Assembly (NCBI GenBank): GCA_037893225.1
Contig: JAZGUH010000539.1
Span: forward strand, 372,001-436,000
Length of the DNA stretch: 64,000 nucleotides
DNA from: Hippasteria phrygiana
Lineage: Eukaryota > Echinodermata > Asteroidea > Valvatida > Goniasteridae
Reading direction: 5' to 3'
Shown: piece after piece, positions 23,798 through 36,800 of the stretch
Layout of the letters: each line of letters begins with the position of its first letter
Numbering within the stretch: position 1 is the first letter of the stretch
Notes under the pieces: generated by a model
The model's database searches: none
Told to the model about the DNA's origin: nothing
The model's input: only the letters and a program-made list of their open reading frames with translations
Position numbers and translations under genes: made by a program

Positions 23798-26700
23798 ATT
23801 TGGTTGATATTTCATGCAATTATGAATGAGTAAAGCAAGTCATACCCTAGGGAATTTGACAGGCATGGAGCAATAAATAGAAGGTAATATGCACACAGAT
23901 GTTGGCCGGAAAGAAAATAGACATTGCGAGGTTTGAATTTTCTCCACAAGTGTTAACTCTAAGAAGCCGCCGATAATTGCAACGTGTAGCGCCAGATCTA
24001 AGCTATCCATACATGTCAAAATTACTGAATTTGGTTGATATTTCATGCAATTATGAATGAGTAAAGCAAGTCCATACCCCAGGGAATTTGACATGCATGG
24101 AGCAATAAATAGACGGTAACATGTACACAGATGTTGGCCGGAAAGAAAATAAACATTGCGAGGTTTGAATTTTCTCCACAAGTTTTACCTCTAAGAAGCC
24201 GCCGATAATTGCAACATGTAGCGCCAGATCTAAGCTATCCATACATGTCAAAATTACTGAATTTGGTTGATATTTCATGCAATTATGAATGAGTAAAGCA
24301 AGTCATACCCTAGGGAATTTGACAGGCATGGAGCAATAAATAGAAGGTAATATGCACACAGATGTTGGCCGGAAAGAAAATAGACATTGCGAGGTTTGAA
24401 TTTTCTCCACAAGTTTTAAATCTAGGAAGCCGCCGATGATTGCAACATGTAGCGCAAGATCTAAGCTATCCATACATGTCAGAATTACTGCATTTGGTTG
24501 ATATTTCATGCAATTATGAATGAGTAAAGCAAGTCCATACCCCAGGGAATTTGACAGGCATGCAGCAATAAATAAAAGGTAATCTGCACACAGATGGTGG
24601 CCGGGAAGAAAATAAACATTGCGAGGTTTGAATTTTCTCCACATGTTTTACCTCTAAGAAGCCGCCGATAATTGCAACGTGTAGCGCCAGATCTAAGCTA
24701 TCCATACATGTCAAAATTACTAAATGTGGTTGATATTTCATGCAATTATGAATGAGTAAAGCAAGTCCATACCCCAGGGGAATTTGACATGCATGGAGCA
24801 ATAAATAGACGGTAACATGTACACAGATGTTAGCCGGAAAGAAAATAAAAATTGCGAGGTTTGAATTTTCTCCACAAGTTTTAACTCTGGGAAGCCGCCG
24901 ATGATTGCAACATGTAGCGCCAGATCTAAGCTATCCATACATGTCAAAATTACTGTATTTGGTTGATATTTCATGCAATTATGAATGAGTTAAGCAAGTC
25001 ATACCCCAGGGAATTTGACAGGCATGGAGCAATAAATAGAAGGTAATATGCACACAGATGTTGGCCGGAAAGAAAATAAACATTGCGAGGTTTGAATTTT
25101 CTACAGAAGTTTTAACTCTAGGAACCCGCCGATAATTGCAACATGTAGCGCCAGATCTAAGCTATCCATACATGTCAAAATTACTGAATTTGGTTGATAT
25201 TTCATGCAATTATGAATGAGTAAAGCAACTCCATACCCCAGGGAATTTGACATGCATGGAGCAATAAATAGACGGTAACATGTACACAGATGTTGGCCGG
25301 AAAGAAAATAAACATTGCTAGGTTTGAATTTTCTACACAAGTTTTAACTCTAGGAGGCCGCCGATGATTGCAACATGTAGCGCCAGATCTAAGCTATCCA
25401 TACATGTAAAAAATACTGCATTTGGTTGATATTTCATGCAATTATGAATGAATAAAGCAAGTCCATACCCCAGGGAATTTGACATACATGGAGCAATAAA
25501 TAGAAGGTAATATGCACACAGATGTTGGCCGGAAAGAAAATAAACATTGCGAGGTTTGAATTTTCTCCACAAGTTTTACCTCTAAGAAGCCGCCGATAAT
25601 TGCAACATGTAGCGCCAGATCTAAGCTATCCATACATGTCAAAATTACTGAATTTGGTTGATATTTCATGCAATTATGAATGAGTAAAGCAAGTCATACC
25701 CTAGGGAATTTGACAGGCATGGAGCAATAAATAGAAGGTAATATGCACACAGATGTTGGCCGGAAAGAAAATAGACATTGCGAGGTTTGAATTTTCTCCA
25801 CAAGTGTTAACTCTAAGAAGCCGCCGATAATTGCAACGTGTAGCGCCAGATCTAAGCTATCCATACATGTCAAAATTACTGAATTTGGTTGATATTTCAT
25901 GCAATTATGAATGAGTAAAGCAAGTCCATACCCCAGGGAATTTGACATGCATGGAGCAATAAATAGACGGTAACATGTACACAGATGTTGGCCGGAAAGA
26001 AAATAAACATTGCGAGGTTTGAATTTTCTCCACAAGTTTTACCTCTAAGAAGCCGCCGATAATTGCAACATGTAGCGCCAGATCTAAGCTATCCATACAT
26101 GTCAAAATTACTGAATTTGGTTGATATTTCATGCAATTATGAATGAGTAAAGCAAGTCATACCCTAGGGAATTTGACAGGCATGGAGCAATAAATAGAAG
26201 GTAATATGCACACAGATGTTGGCCGGAAAGAAAATAGACATTGCGAGGTTTGAATTTTCTCCACAAGTTTTAACTCTAAGAATCCGCCGATAATTGCAAC
26301 ATGTAGCGCCAGATCTAAGCTATCCATACATGTCAAAATTACTGCATTTGGTTGATATTTCATGCAATTATGAATGAGTAAAGCAAGTCCATACCCCAGG
26401 GAATTTGACAGGCATGGAGCAATAAATAAAAGGTAATCTGCACACAGATGGTGGCCGGGAAGAAAATAAACATTGCGAGGTTTGAATTTTCTCCACATGT
26501 TTTACCTCTAAGAAGCCGCCGATAATTGCAACGTGTAGCGCCAGATCTAAGCTATCCATACATGTCAAAATTACTAAATGTGGTTGATATTTCATGCAAT
26601 TATGAATGAGTAAAGCAAGTCCATACCCCAGGGGAATTTGACATGCATGGAGCAATAAATAGACGGTAACATGTACACAGATGTTAGCCGGAAAGAAAAT

Positions 26701-28350
26701 AAAAATTGCGAGGTTTGAATTTTCTCCACAAGTTTTAACTCTGGGAAGCCGCCGATGATTGCAACATGTAGCGCCAGATCTAAGCTATCCATACATGTCA
26801 AAATTACTGTATTTGGTTGATATTTCATGCAATTATGAATGAGTTAAGCAAGTCATACCCCAGGGAATTTGACAGGCATGGAGCAATAAATAGAAGGTAA
26901 TATGCACACAGATGTTGGCCGGAAAGAAAATAAACATTGCGAGGTTTGAATTTTCTACAGAAGTTTTAACTCTAGGAACCCGCCGATAATTGCAACATGT
27001 AGCGCCAGATCTAAGCTATCCATACATGTCAAAATTACTGAATTTGGTTGATATTTCATGCAATTATGAATGAGTAAAGCAACTCCATACCCCAGGGAAT
27101 TTGACATGCATGGAGCAATAAATAGACGGTAACATGTACACAGATGTTGGCCGGAAAGAAAATAAACATTGCTAGGTTTGAATTTTCTACACAAGTTTTA
27201 ACTCTAGGAGGCCGCCGATGATTGCAACATGTAGCGCCAGATCTAAGCTATCCATACATGTAAAAAATACTGCATTTGGTTGATATTTCATGCAATTATG
27301 AATGAATAAAGCAAGTCCATACCCCAGGGAATTTGACATACATGGAGCAATAAATAGAAGGTAATATGCACACAGATGTTGGCCGGAAAGAAAATAAACA
27401 TTGCGAGGTTTGAATTTTCTCCACAAGTTTTACCTCTAAGAAGCCGCCGATAATTGCAACATGTAGCGCCAGATCTAAGCTATCCATACATGTCAAAATT
27501 ACTGAATTTGGTTGATATTTCATGCAATTATGAATGAGTAAAGCAAGTCATACCCTAGGGAATTTGACAGGCATGGAGCAATAAATAGAAGGTAATATGC
27601 ACACAGATGTTGGCCGGAAAGAAAATAGACATTGCGAGGTTTGAATTTTCTCCACAAGTGTTAACTCTAAGAAGCCGCCGATAATTGCAACGTGTAGCGC
27701 CAGATCTAAGCTATCCATACATGTCAAAATTACTGAATTTGGTTGATATTTCATGCAATTATGAATGAGTAAAGCAAGTCCATACCCCAGGGAATTTGAC
27801 ATGCATGGAGCAATAAATAGACGGTAACATGTACACAGATGTTGGCCGGAAAGAAAATAAACATTGCGAGGTTTGAATTTTCTCCACAAGTTTTACCTCT
27901 AAGAAGCCGCCGATAATTGCAACATGTAGCGCCAGATCTAAGCTATCCATACATGTCAAAATTACTGAATTTGGTTGATATTTCATGCAATTATGAATGA
28001 GTAAAGCAAGTCATACCCTAGGGAATTTGACAGGCATGGAGCAATAAATAGAAGGTAATATGCACACAGATGTTGGCCGGAAAGAAAATAGACATTGCGA
28101 GGTTTGAATTTTCTCCACAAGTTTTAACTCTAAGAATCCGCCGATAATTGCAACATGTAGCGCCAGATCTAAGCTATCCATACATGTCAAAATTACTGCA
28201 TTTGGTTGATATTTCATGCAATTATGAATGAGTAAAGCAAGTCCATACCCCAGGGAATTTGACAGGCATGGAGCAATAAATAAAAGGTAATCTGCACACA
28301 GATGGTGGCCGGGAAGAAAATAAACATTGCGAGGTTTGAATTTTCTCCAC
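23798..28350. repeat. 8-mer HOR, 2.46 copies (period 1854 bp)
   Basis: Units are 23798-25651, 25652-27505 and a partial third at 27506-28350. Units 1 and 2 match closely, including the rare shared variants CTCCACATGTTTT (24638/26492), AAAAATTGCGAGG (24847/26701) and AGGAGGCCG (25353/27207). They also show a cluster of six differences within 24420-24482 and one at 24563. The match ends where TTTTACCTCT becomes GTGTTAACTCT near 28351. Confidence 0.88.
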
Positions 28351-29280
28351 AAGTGTTAACTCTAAGAAGCCGCCGATAATTGCAACGTGTAGCGCCAGAT
28401 CTAAGCTATCCATACATGTCAAAATTACTGAATTTGGTTGATATTTCATGCAATTATGAATGAGTAAAGCAAGTCCATACCCCAGGGAATTTGACATGCA
28501 TGGAGCAATAAATAGACGGTAACATGTACACAGATGTTGGCCGGAAAGAAAATAAACATTGCGAGGTTTGAATTTTCTACAAAAGTTTTAAATCTAGGAA
28601 GCCGCCGATGATTGCAACATGTAGCGCCAGATCTAAGCTATCCATACATGTCAAAATTACTGAATTTGGTTGATATTTCATGCAATTATGAATGAGTAAA
28701 GCAAGTCATACCCCAGGGAATTTGACAGGCATGGAGCAATAAATAGACAGTAATATGTACACAGATTTTGGCCGGAAAGAAAATAAACATTGCGAGGTTT
28801 GAATTTTCTCCACAAGTTTTAAATCTAGGAAGCCGCCGATAATTGCAACGTGTAGCGCCAGATCTAAGCTATCCATACATGTCAAAATTACTGAATTTGG
28901 TTGATATTTCATGCAATTATGAATGAGTAAAGCAAGTCCATACCCCAGGGAATTTGACATGCATGGAGCAATAAATCGACGGTAACATGTACACAGATGT
29001 TGGCCGGAAAGAAAATAAACATTGCGAGGTTTGAATTTTCTCCACAAGTTTTACCTCTAAGAAGCCGCCGATGATTGCAACATGTAGCGCCAGATCTAAG
29101 CTATACATACATGTCAAAATTACTGCATTTGGTTGATATTTCATGCAATTATGAATGAGTAAAGCAAGTCCATACCCCAGGGAATTTGACATGCATGGAG
29201 CAATAAATAGACGGTAACATGTACACAGATGTTGGCCGGAAAGAAAATAGACATTGCGAGGTTTGAATTTTCTCCACAAG

Positions 29281-29361
29281 TTTGAACTCTAAGAAGCCGC
29301 CGATGATTGCAACATGTAGCGCCAGATCTAAGCTATCCATACATGTCAAAATTACTGTATT
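29281..29361. repeat. Monomer class D (GTTTGAACTCTAAG), right half only
   Basis: Representative of copies with GTTTGAACTCTAAG, GATGATTG and CTGTATTT. The first occurrence is here. Further copies lie near 35068, 42708, 45256, 45719, 45952, 48961, 50582, 53130, 54982, 56605 and 58690. A related TTTGAACTCTAGG form is at 57764 and 59850. None is visible in the first 29 kb. Confidence 0.75.
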
Positions 29362-29768
29362 TGGTTGATATTTCATGCAATTATGAATGAGTAAAGCAAG
29401 TCATACCCGAGGGAATTTGACAGGCATGGAGCAATAAATAGAAGGTAATATGCACACAGATGTTGGCCGGAAAGAAAATAAACATTGCGAGGTTAGAATT
29501 TTCTCCACAAGTTTTAACTCTAAGAAGCCGCCGATAATTGCAACATGTAGCGCCAGATCTAAGCTATCCATACATGTCAAAATTACTGAATTTGGTTGAT
29601 ATTTCATGCAATTATGAATGAGTAAAGCAAGTCCATACCCCAGGGAATTTGACATGCATGGAGCAATAAATAGACGGTAACATGTACACAGATGTTGGCC
29701 GGAAAGAAAATAAACATTGCGAGGTTTGAATTTTCTACAAAAGTTTTAACTCTAGGAAGCCGCCGATG

Positions 29769-31618
29769 ATTGCAACATGTAGCGCCAGATCTAAGCTATC
29801 CATACATGTCAAAATTACTGAATTTGGTTGATATTTCATGCAATTATGAATGAGTAAAGCAAGTCATACCCCAGGGAATTTGACATGCATGGAGCAATAA
29901 ATAGACGGTAATATGTACACAGATTTTGGCCGGAAAGAAAATAAACATTGCGAGGTTTGAATTTTCTCCACAAGTTTTTAATCTAGGAAGCCGCCGATGA
30001 TTGCAAGAGTAGCGCCAGATCTAAGCTATCCATACATGTCAAAATTACTGCATTTGGTTGATATTTCATGCAATTATGAATGAGTAAAGCAAGTCCATAC
30101 CCCAGGGAATTTGACAGGTATGGAGCAATAAATAAAAGGTAATCTGCACACAGATGGTGGCCGGGAAGAAAATAAACATTGCGAGGTTTGAATTTTCTCC
30201 ACAAGTGTTAACTCTAAGAAGCCGCCGATAATTGCAACATGTAGCGCCAGATCTAAGCTATCCATACATGTCAAAATTACTGAATTTGGTTGATATTTCA
30301 TGCAATTATGAATGAGTAAAGCAAGTCCATACCCCAGGGAATTTGACATGCATGGAGCAATACATAGACGGTAACATGTACACAGATGTTGGCCGGAAAG
30401 AAAATAAACATTGCGAGGTTTGAATTTTCTCCACAAGTTTTACCTCTAAGAAGCCGCCGATAATTGCAACATGTAGCGCCAGATCTAAGCTATCCATACA
30501 TGTCAAAATTACTGAATTTGGTTGATATTTCATGCAATTATGAATGAGTAAAGCAAGTCATACCCTAGGGAATTTGACAGGCATGGAGCAATAAATAGAA
30601 GGTAATATGCACACAGATGTTGGCCGGAAAGAAAATAGACATTGCGAGGTTTGAATTTTCTCCACAAGTTTTAACTCTAAGAAGCCGCCGATAATTGCAA
30701 CATGTAGCGCCAGATCTAAGCTATCCATACATGTCAAAATTACTGAATTTGGTTGATATTTCATGCAATTATGAATGAGTAAAGCAAGTCATACCCCAGG
30801 GAATTTGACATGCATGGAGCAATAAATAGACGGTAATATGTACACAGATTTTGGCCGGAAAGAAAATAAACATTGCGAGGTTTGAATTTTCTCCACAAGT
30901 TTTAAATCTAGGAAGCCGCCGATGATTGCAAGAGTAGCGCCAGATCTAAGCTATCCATACATGTCAAAATTACTGCATTTGGTTGATATTTCATGCAATT
31001 ATGAATGAGTAAAGCAAGTCCATACCCCAGGGAATTTGACAGGTATGGAGCAATAAATAAAAGGTAATCTGCACACAGATGGTGGCCGGGAAGAAAATAA
31101 ACATTGCGAGGTTTGAATTTTCTCCACAAGTGTTAACTCTAAGAAGCCGCCGATAATTGCAACATGTAGCGCCAGATCTAAGCTATCCATACATGTCAAA
31201 ATTACTGAATTTGGTTGATATTTCATGCAATTATGAATGAGTAAAGCAAGTCCATACCCCAGGGAATTTGACATGCATGGAGCAATACATAGACGGTAAC
31301 ATGTACACAGATGTTGGCCGGAAAGAAAATAAACATTGCGAGGTTTGAATTTTCTCCACAAGTTTTACCTCTAAGAAGCCGCCGATAATTGCAACATGTA
31401 GCGCCAGATCTAAGCTATCCATACATGTCAAAATTACTGAATTTGGTTGATATTTCATGCAATTATGAATGAGTAAAGCAAGTCATACCCTAGGGAATTT
31501 GACAGGCATGGAGCAATAAATAGAAGGTAATATGCACACAGATGTTGGCCGGAAAGAAAATAGACATTGCGAGGTTTGAATTTTCTCCACAAGTTTTAAC
31601 TCTAAGAAGCCGCCGATA
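29769..31618. repeat. Nested 4-mer tandem duplication (925 bp x 2)
   Basis: 29769-30745 equals 30694-31670 at an offset of 925 bp with one substitution (T29979/A30904). Copies are 29769-30693 and 30694-31618. The period is 925 rather than 928 because two monomers lack a C in the AGTCATACC segment and one lacks a base at GCAAGAGTAGC. The pair is also present in copy 2 of the 25-mer (35556-37405), so it predates that duplication. Confidence 0.88.
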
Positions 31619-33859
31619 ATTGCAACATGTAGCGCCAGATCTAAGCTATCCATACATGTCAAAATTACTGCATTTGGTTGATATTTCATGCAATTATGAA
31701 TGAGTAGAGCAAGTCCATACCCCAGGGAATTTGACATGCATGGAGCAATAAATAAAAGGTAATCTGCACACAGATGGTGGCCGGGAAGAAAATAAACATT
31801 GCGAGGTTTGAATTTTCTCCACAAGTGTTAACTCTAAGAAGCCGCCGATAATTGCAACATGTAGCGCCAGATCTAAGCTATCCATACATGTCAAAATTAC
31901 TGAATTTGGTTGATATTTCATGTAATTATGAATGAGTAAAGCAAGTCCATACCCCAGGGAATTTGACATGCATGGAGCAATAAATAGACGGTAACATGTA
32001 CACAGATGTTGGCCGGAAAGAAAATAAACATTGCGAGGTTTGAATTTTCTCCACAAGTTTTACCTCTAAGAAGCCGCCGATAATTGCAACGTGTAGCGCC
32101 AGATCTAAGCTATCCATACATGTCAAAATTACTAAATTTGGTTGATATTTCATGCAATTATGAATGAGTAAAGCAAGTCCATACCCCAGGGAATTTGACA
32201 TGCATGGAGCAATAAATAGACGGTAACATGTACACAGATGTTAGCCGGAAAGAAAATAAACATTGCGAGGTTTGAATTTTCTCCACAAGTTTTAACTCTG
32301 GGAAGCCGCCGATGATTGCAACATGTAGCGCCAGATCTAAGCTATCCATACATGTCAAAATTACTGTATTTGGTTGATATTTCATGCAATTATGAATGAG
32401 TAAAGCAAGTCATACCCCAGGGAATTTGACAGGCATGGAGCAATAAATAGAAGGTAATATGCACACAGATGTTGGCCGGAAAGAAAATAAACATTGCTAG
32501 GTTTGAATTTTCTACACAAGTTTTAACTCTAGGAAGCCGCCGATGATTGCAACATGTAGCGCCAGATCTAAGCTATCCATACATGTAACAAATACTGCAT
32601 TTGGTTGATATTTCATGCAATTATGAATGAATAAAGCAAGTCCATACCCCAGGGAATTTGACATGCATGGAGCAATAAATAGAAGGTAATATGCACACAG
32701 ATGTTGGCCGGAAAGAAAATAGACATTGCGAGGTTTGAATTTTCTACAAAAGTTTTAACTCTAGGAAGCCGCCGATGATTGCAACATGTAGCGCCAGATC
32801 TAAGCTATCCATACATGTCAAAATTACTGAATTTGGTTGATATTTCATGCAATTATGAATGAGTAAAGCAAGTCATACCCCAGGGAATTTGACATGCATG
32901 GAGCAATAAATAGACGGTAATATGTACACAGATTTTGGCTGGAAAGAAAATAAACATTGCGAGGTTTGAATTTTCTCCACAAGTTTTAAATCTAGGAAGC
33001 CGCCGATGATTGCAAGAGTAGCGCCAGATCTAAGCTATCCATACATGTCAAAATTACTGCATTTGGTTGATATTTCATGCAATTATGAATGAGTAAAGCA
33101 AGTCCATACCCCAGGGAATTTGACAGGTATGGAGCAATAAATAAAAGGTAATCTGCACACAGATGGTGGCCGGGAAGAAAATAAACATTGCGAGGTTTGA
33201 ATTTTCTCCACAAGTGTTAACTCTAAGAAGCCGCCGATAATTGCAACATGTAGCGCCAGATCTAAGCTATCCATACATGTCAAAATTACTGAATTTGGTT
33301 GATATTTCATGCAATTATGAATGAGTAAAGCAAGTCCATACCCCAGGGAATTTTACAGGCATGGAGCAATACATAGACGGTAACATGTACACAGATGTTG
33401 GCCGGAAAGAAAATAAACATTGCGAGGTTTGAATTTTCTCCACAAGTTTTACCTCTAAGAAGCCGCCGATAATTGCAACATGTAGCGCCAGATCTAAGCT
33501 ATCCATACATGTCAAAATTACTGAATTTGGTTGATATTTCATGCAATTATGAATGAGTAAAGCAAGTCATACCCTAGGGAATTTGACAGGCATGGAGCAA
33601 TAAATAGAAGGTAATATGCACACAGATGTTGGCCGGAAAGAAAATAGACATTGCGAGGTTTGAATTTTCTCCACAAGTTTTAACTCTAAGAAGCCGCCGA
33701 TAATTGCAACATGTAGCGCCAGATCTAAGCTATCCATACATGTCAAAATTACTGAATTTGGTTGATATTTCATGCAATTATGAATGAGTAAAGCAAGTCA
33801 TACCCCAGGGAATTTGACATGCATGGAGCAATAAATAGACGGTAATATGTACACAGATT

Positions 33860-36800
33860 TTGGCCGGAAAGAAAATAGACATTGCGAGGTTTGAATTTTC
33901 TCCACAAGTTTTAACTCTAAGAATCCGCCGATAATTGCAACATGTAGCGCCAGATCTAAGCTATCCATACATGTCAAAATTACTGCATTTGGTTGATATT
34001 TCATGCAATTATGAATGAGTAAAGCAAGTCCATACCCCAGGGAATTTGACAGGCATGGAGCAATAAATAAAAGGTAATCTGCACACAGATGGTGGCCGGG
34101 AAGAAAATAAACATTGCGAGGTTTGAATTTTCTCCACAAGTGTTAACTCTAAGAAGCCGCCGATAATTGCAACGTGTAGCGCCAGATCTAAGCTATCCAT
34201 ACATGTCAAAATTACTGAATTTGGTTGATATTTCATGCAATTATGAATGAGTAAAGCAAGTCCATACCCCAGGGAATTTGACATGCATGGAGCAATAAAT
34301 AGACGGTAACATGTACACAGATGTTGGCCGGAAAGAAAATAAACATTGCGAGGTTTGAATTTTCTACAAAAGTTTTAAATCTAGGAAGCCGCCGATGATT
34401 GCAACATGTAGCGCCAGATCTAAGCTATCCATACATGTCAAAATTACTGAATTTGGTTGATATTTCATGCAATTATGAATGAGTAAAGCAAGTCATACCC
34501 CAGGGAATTTGACAGGCATGGAGCAATAAATAGACAGTAATATGTACACAGATTTTGGCCGGAAAGAAAATAAACATTGCGAGGTTTGAATTTTCTCCAC
34601 AAGTTTTAAATCTAGGAAGCCGCCGATAATTGCAACGTGTAGCGCCAGATCTAAGCTATCCATACATGTCAAAATTACTGAATTTGGTTGATATTTCATG
34701 CAATTATGAATGAGTAAAGCAAGTCCATACCCCAGGGAATTTGACATGCATGGAGCAATAAATCGACGGTAACATGTACACAGATGTTGGCCGGAAAGAA
34801 AATAAACATTGCGAGGTTTGAATTTTCTCCACAAGTTTTACCTCTAAGAAGCCGCCGATGATTGCAACATGTAGCGCCAGATCTAAGCTATACATACATG
34901 TCAAAATTACTGCATTTGGTTGATATTTCATGCAATTATGAATGAGTAAAGCAAGTCCATACCCCAGGGAATTTGACATGCATGGAGCAATAAATAGACG
35001 GTAATATGTACACAGATGTTGGCCGGAAAGAAAATAGACATTGCGAGGTTTGAATTTTCTCCACAAGTTTGAACTCTAAGAAGCCGCCGATGATTGCAAC
35101 ATGTAGCGCCAGATCTAAGCTATCCATACATGTCAAAATTACTGTATTTGGTTGATATTTCATGCAATTATGAATGAGTAAAGCAAGTCATACCCGAGGG
35201 AATTTGACAGGCATGGAGCAATAAATAGAAGGTAATATGCACACAGATGTTGGCCGGAAAGAAAATAAACATTGCGAGGTTAGAATTTTCTCCACAAGTT
35301 TTAACTCTAAGAAGCCGCCGATAATTGCAACATGTAGCGCCAGATCTAAGCTATCCATACATGTCAAAATTACTGAATTTGGTTGATATTTCATGCAATT
35401 ATGAATGAGTAAAGCAAGTCCATACCCCAGGGAATTTGACATGCATGGAGCAATAAATAGACGGTAACATGTACACAGATGTTGGCCGGAAAGAAAATAA
35501 ACATTGCGAGGTTTGAATTTTCTACAAAAGTTTTAACTCTAGGAAGCCGCCGATGATTGCAACATGTAGCGCCAGATCTAAGCTATCCATACATGTCAAA
35601 ATTACTGAATTTGGTTGATATTTCATGCAATTATGAATGAGTAAAGCAAGTCATACCCCAGGGAATTTGACATGCATGGAGCAATAAATAGACGGTAATA
35701 TGTACACAGATTTTGGCCGGAAAGAAAATAAACATTGCGAGGTTTGAATTTTCTCCACAAGTTTTTAATCTAGGAAGCCGCCGATGATTGCAAGAGTAGC
35801 GCCAGATCTAAGCTATCCATACATGTCAAAATTACTGCATTTGGTTGATATTTCATGCAATTATGAATGAGTAAAGCAAGTCCATACCCCAGGGAATTTG
35901 ACAGGTATGGAGCAATAAATAAAAGGTAATCTGCACACAGATGGTGGCCGGGAAGAAAATAAACATTGCGAGGTTTGAATTTTCTCCACAAGTGTTAACT
36001 CTAAGAAGCCGCCGATAATTGCAACATGTAGCGCCAGATCTAAGCTATCCATACATGTCAAAATTACTGAATTTGGTTGATATTTCATGCAATTATGAAT
36101 GAGTAAAGCAAGTCCATACCCCAGGGAATTTGACATGCATGGAGCAATACATAGACGGTAACATGTACACAGATGTTGGCCGGAAAGAAAATAAACATTG
36201 CGAGGTTTGAATTTTCTCCACAAGTTTTACCTCTAAGAAGCCGCCGATAATTGCAACATGTAGCGCCAGATCTAAGCTATCCATACATGTCAAAATTACT
36301 GAATTTGGTTGATATTTCATGCAATTATGAATGAGTAAAGCAAGTCATACCCTAGGGAATTTGACAGGCATGGAGCAATAAATAGAAGGTAATATGCACA
36401 CAGATGTTGGCCGGAAAGAAAATAGACATTGCGAGGTTTGAATTTTCTCCACAAGTTTTAACTCTAAGAAGCCGCCGATAATTGCAACATGTAGCGCCAG
36501 ATCTAAGCTATCCATACATGTCAAAATTACTGAATTTGGTTGATATTTCATGCAATTATGAATGAGTAAAGCAAGTCATACCCCAGGGAATTTGACATGC
36601 ATGGAGCAATAAATAGACGGTAATATGTACACAGATTTTGGCCGGAAAGAAAATAAACATTGCGAGGTTTGAATTTTCTCCACAAGTTTTAAATCTAGGA
36701 AGCCGCCGATGATTGCAAGAGTAGCGCCAGATCTAAGCTATCCATACATGTCAAAATTACTGCATTTGGTTGATATTTCATGCAATTATGAATGAGTAAA

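Larger units (their letters stand above)
28073..33859. repeat. 25-mer tandem duplication, copy 1 (5787 bp)
   Basis: 28073-33877 equals 33860-39664 at an offset of 5787 bp, except for three substitutions: C29218/T35005, T31737/G37524 and T33354/G39141. The identical tract exceeds the offset by 18 bp, so this is a full tandem duplication. The join lies between 33860 and 33877, in the GGCCGG/A-rich part of the monomer. The unit contains 25 monomers, including a pre-existing 4-mer pair (29769-31618). Confidence 0.93.
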
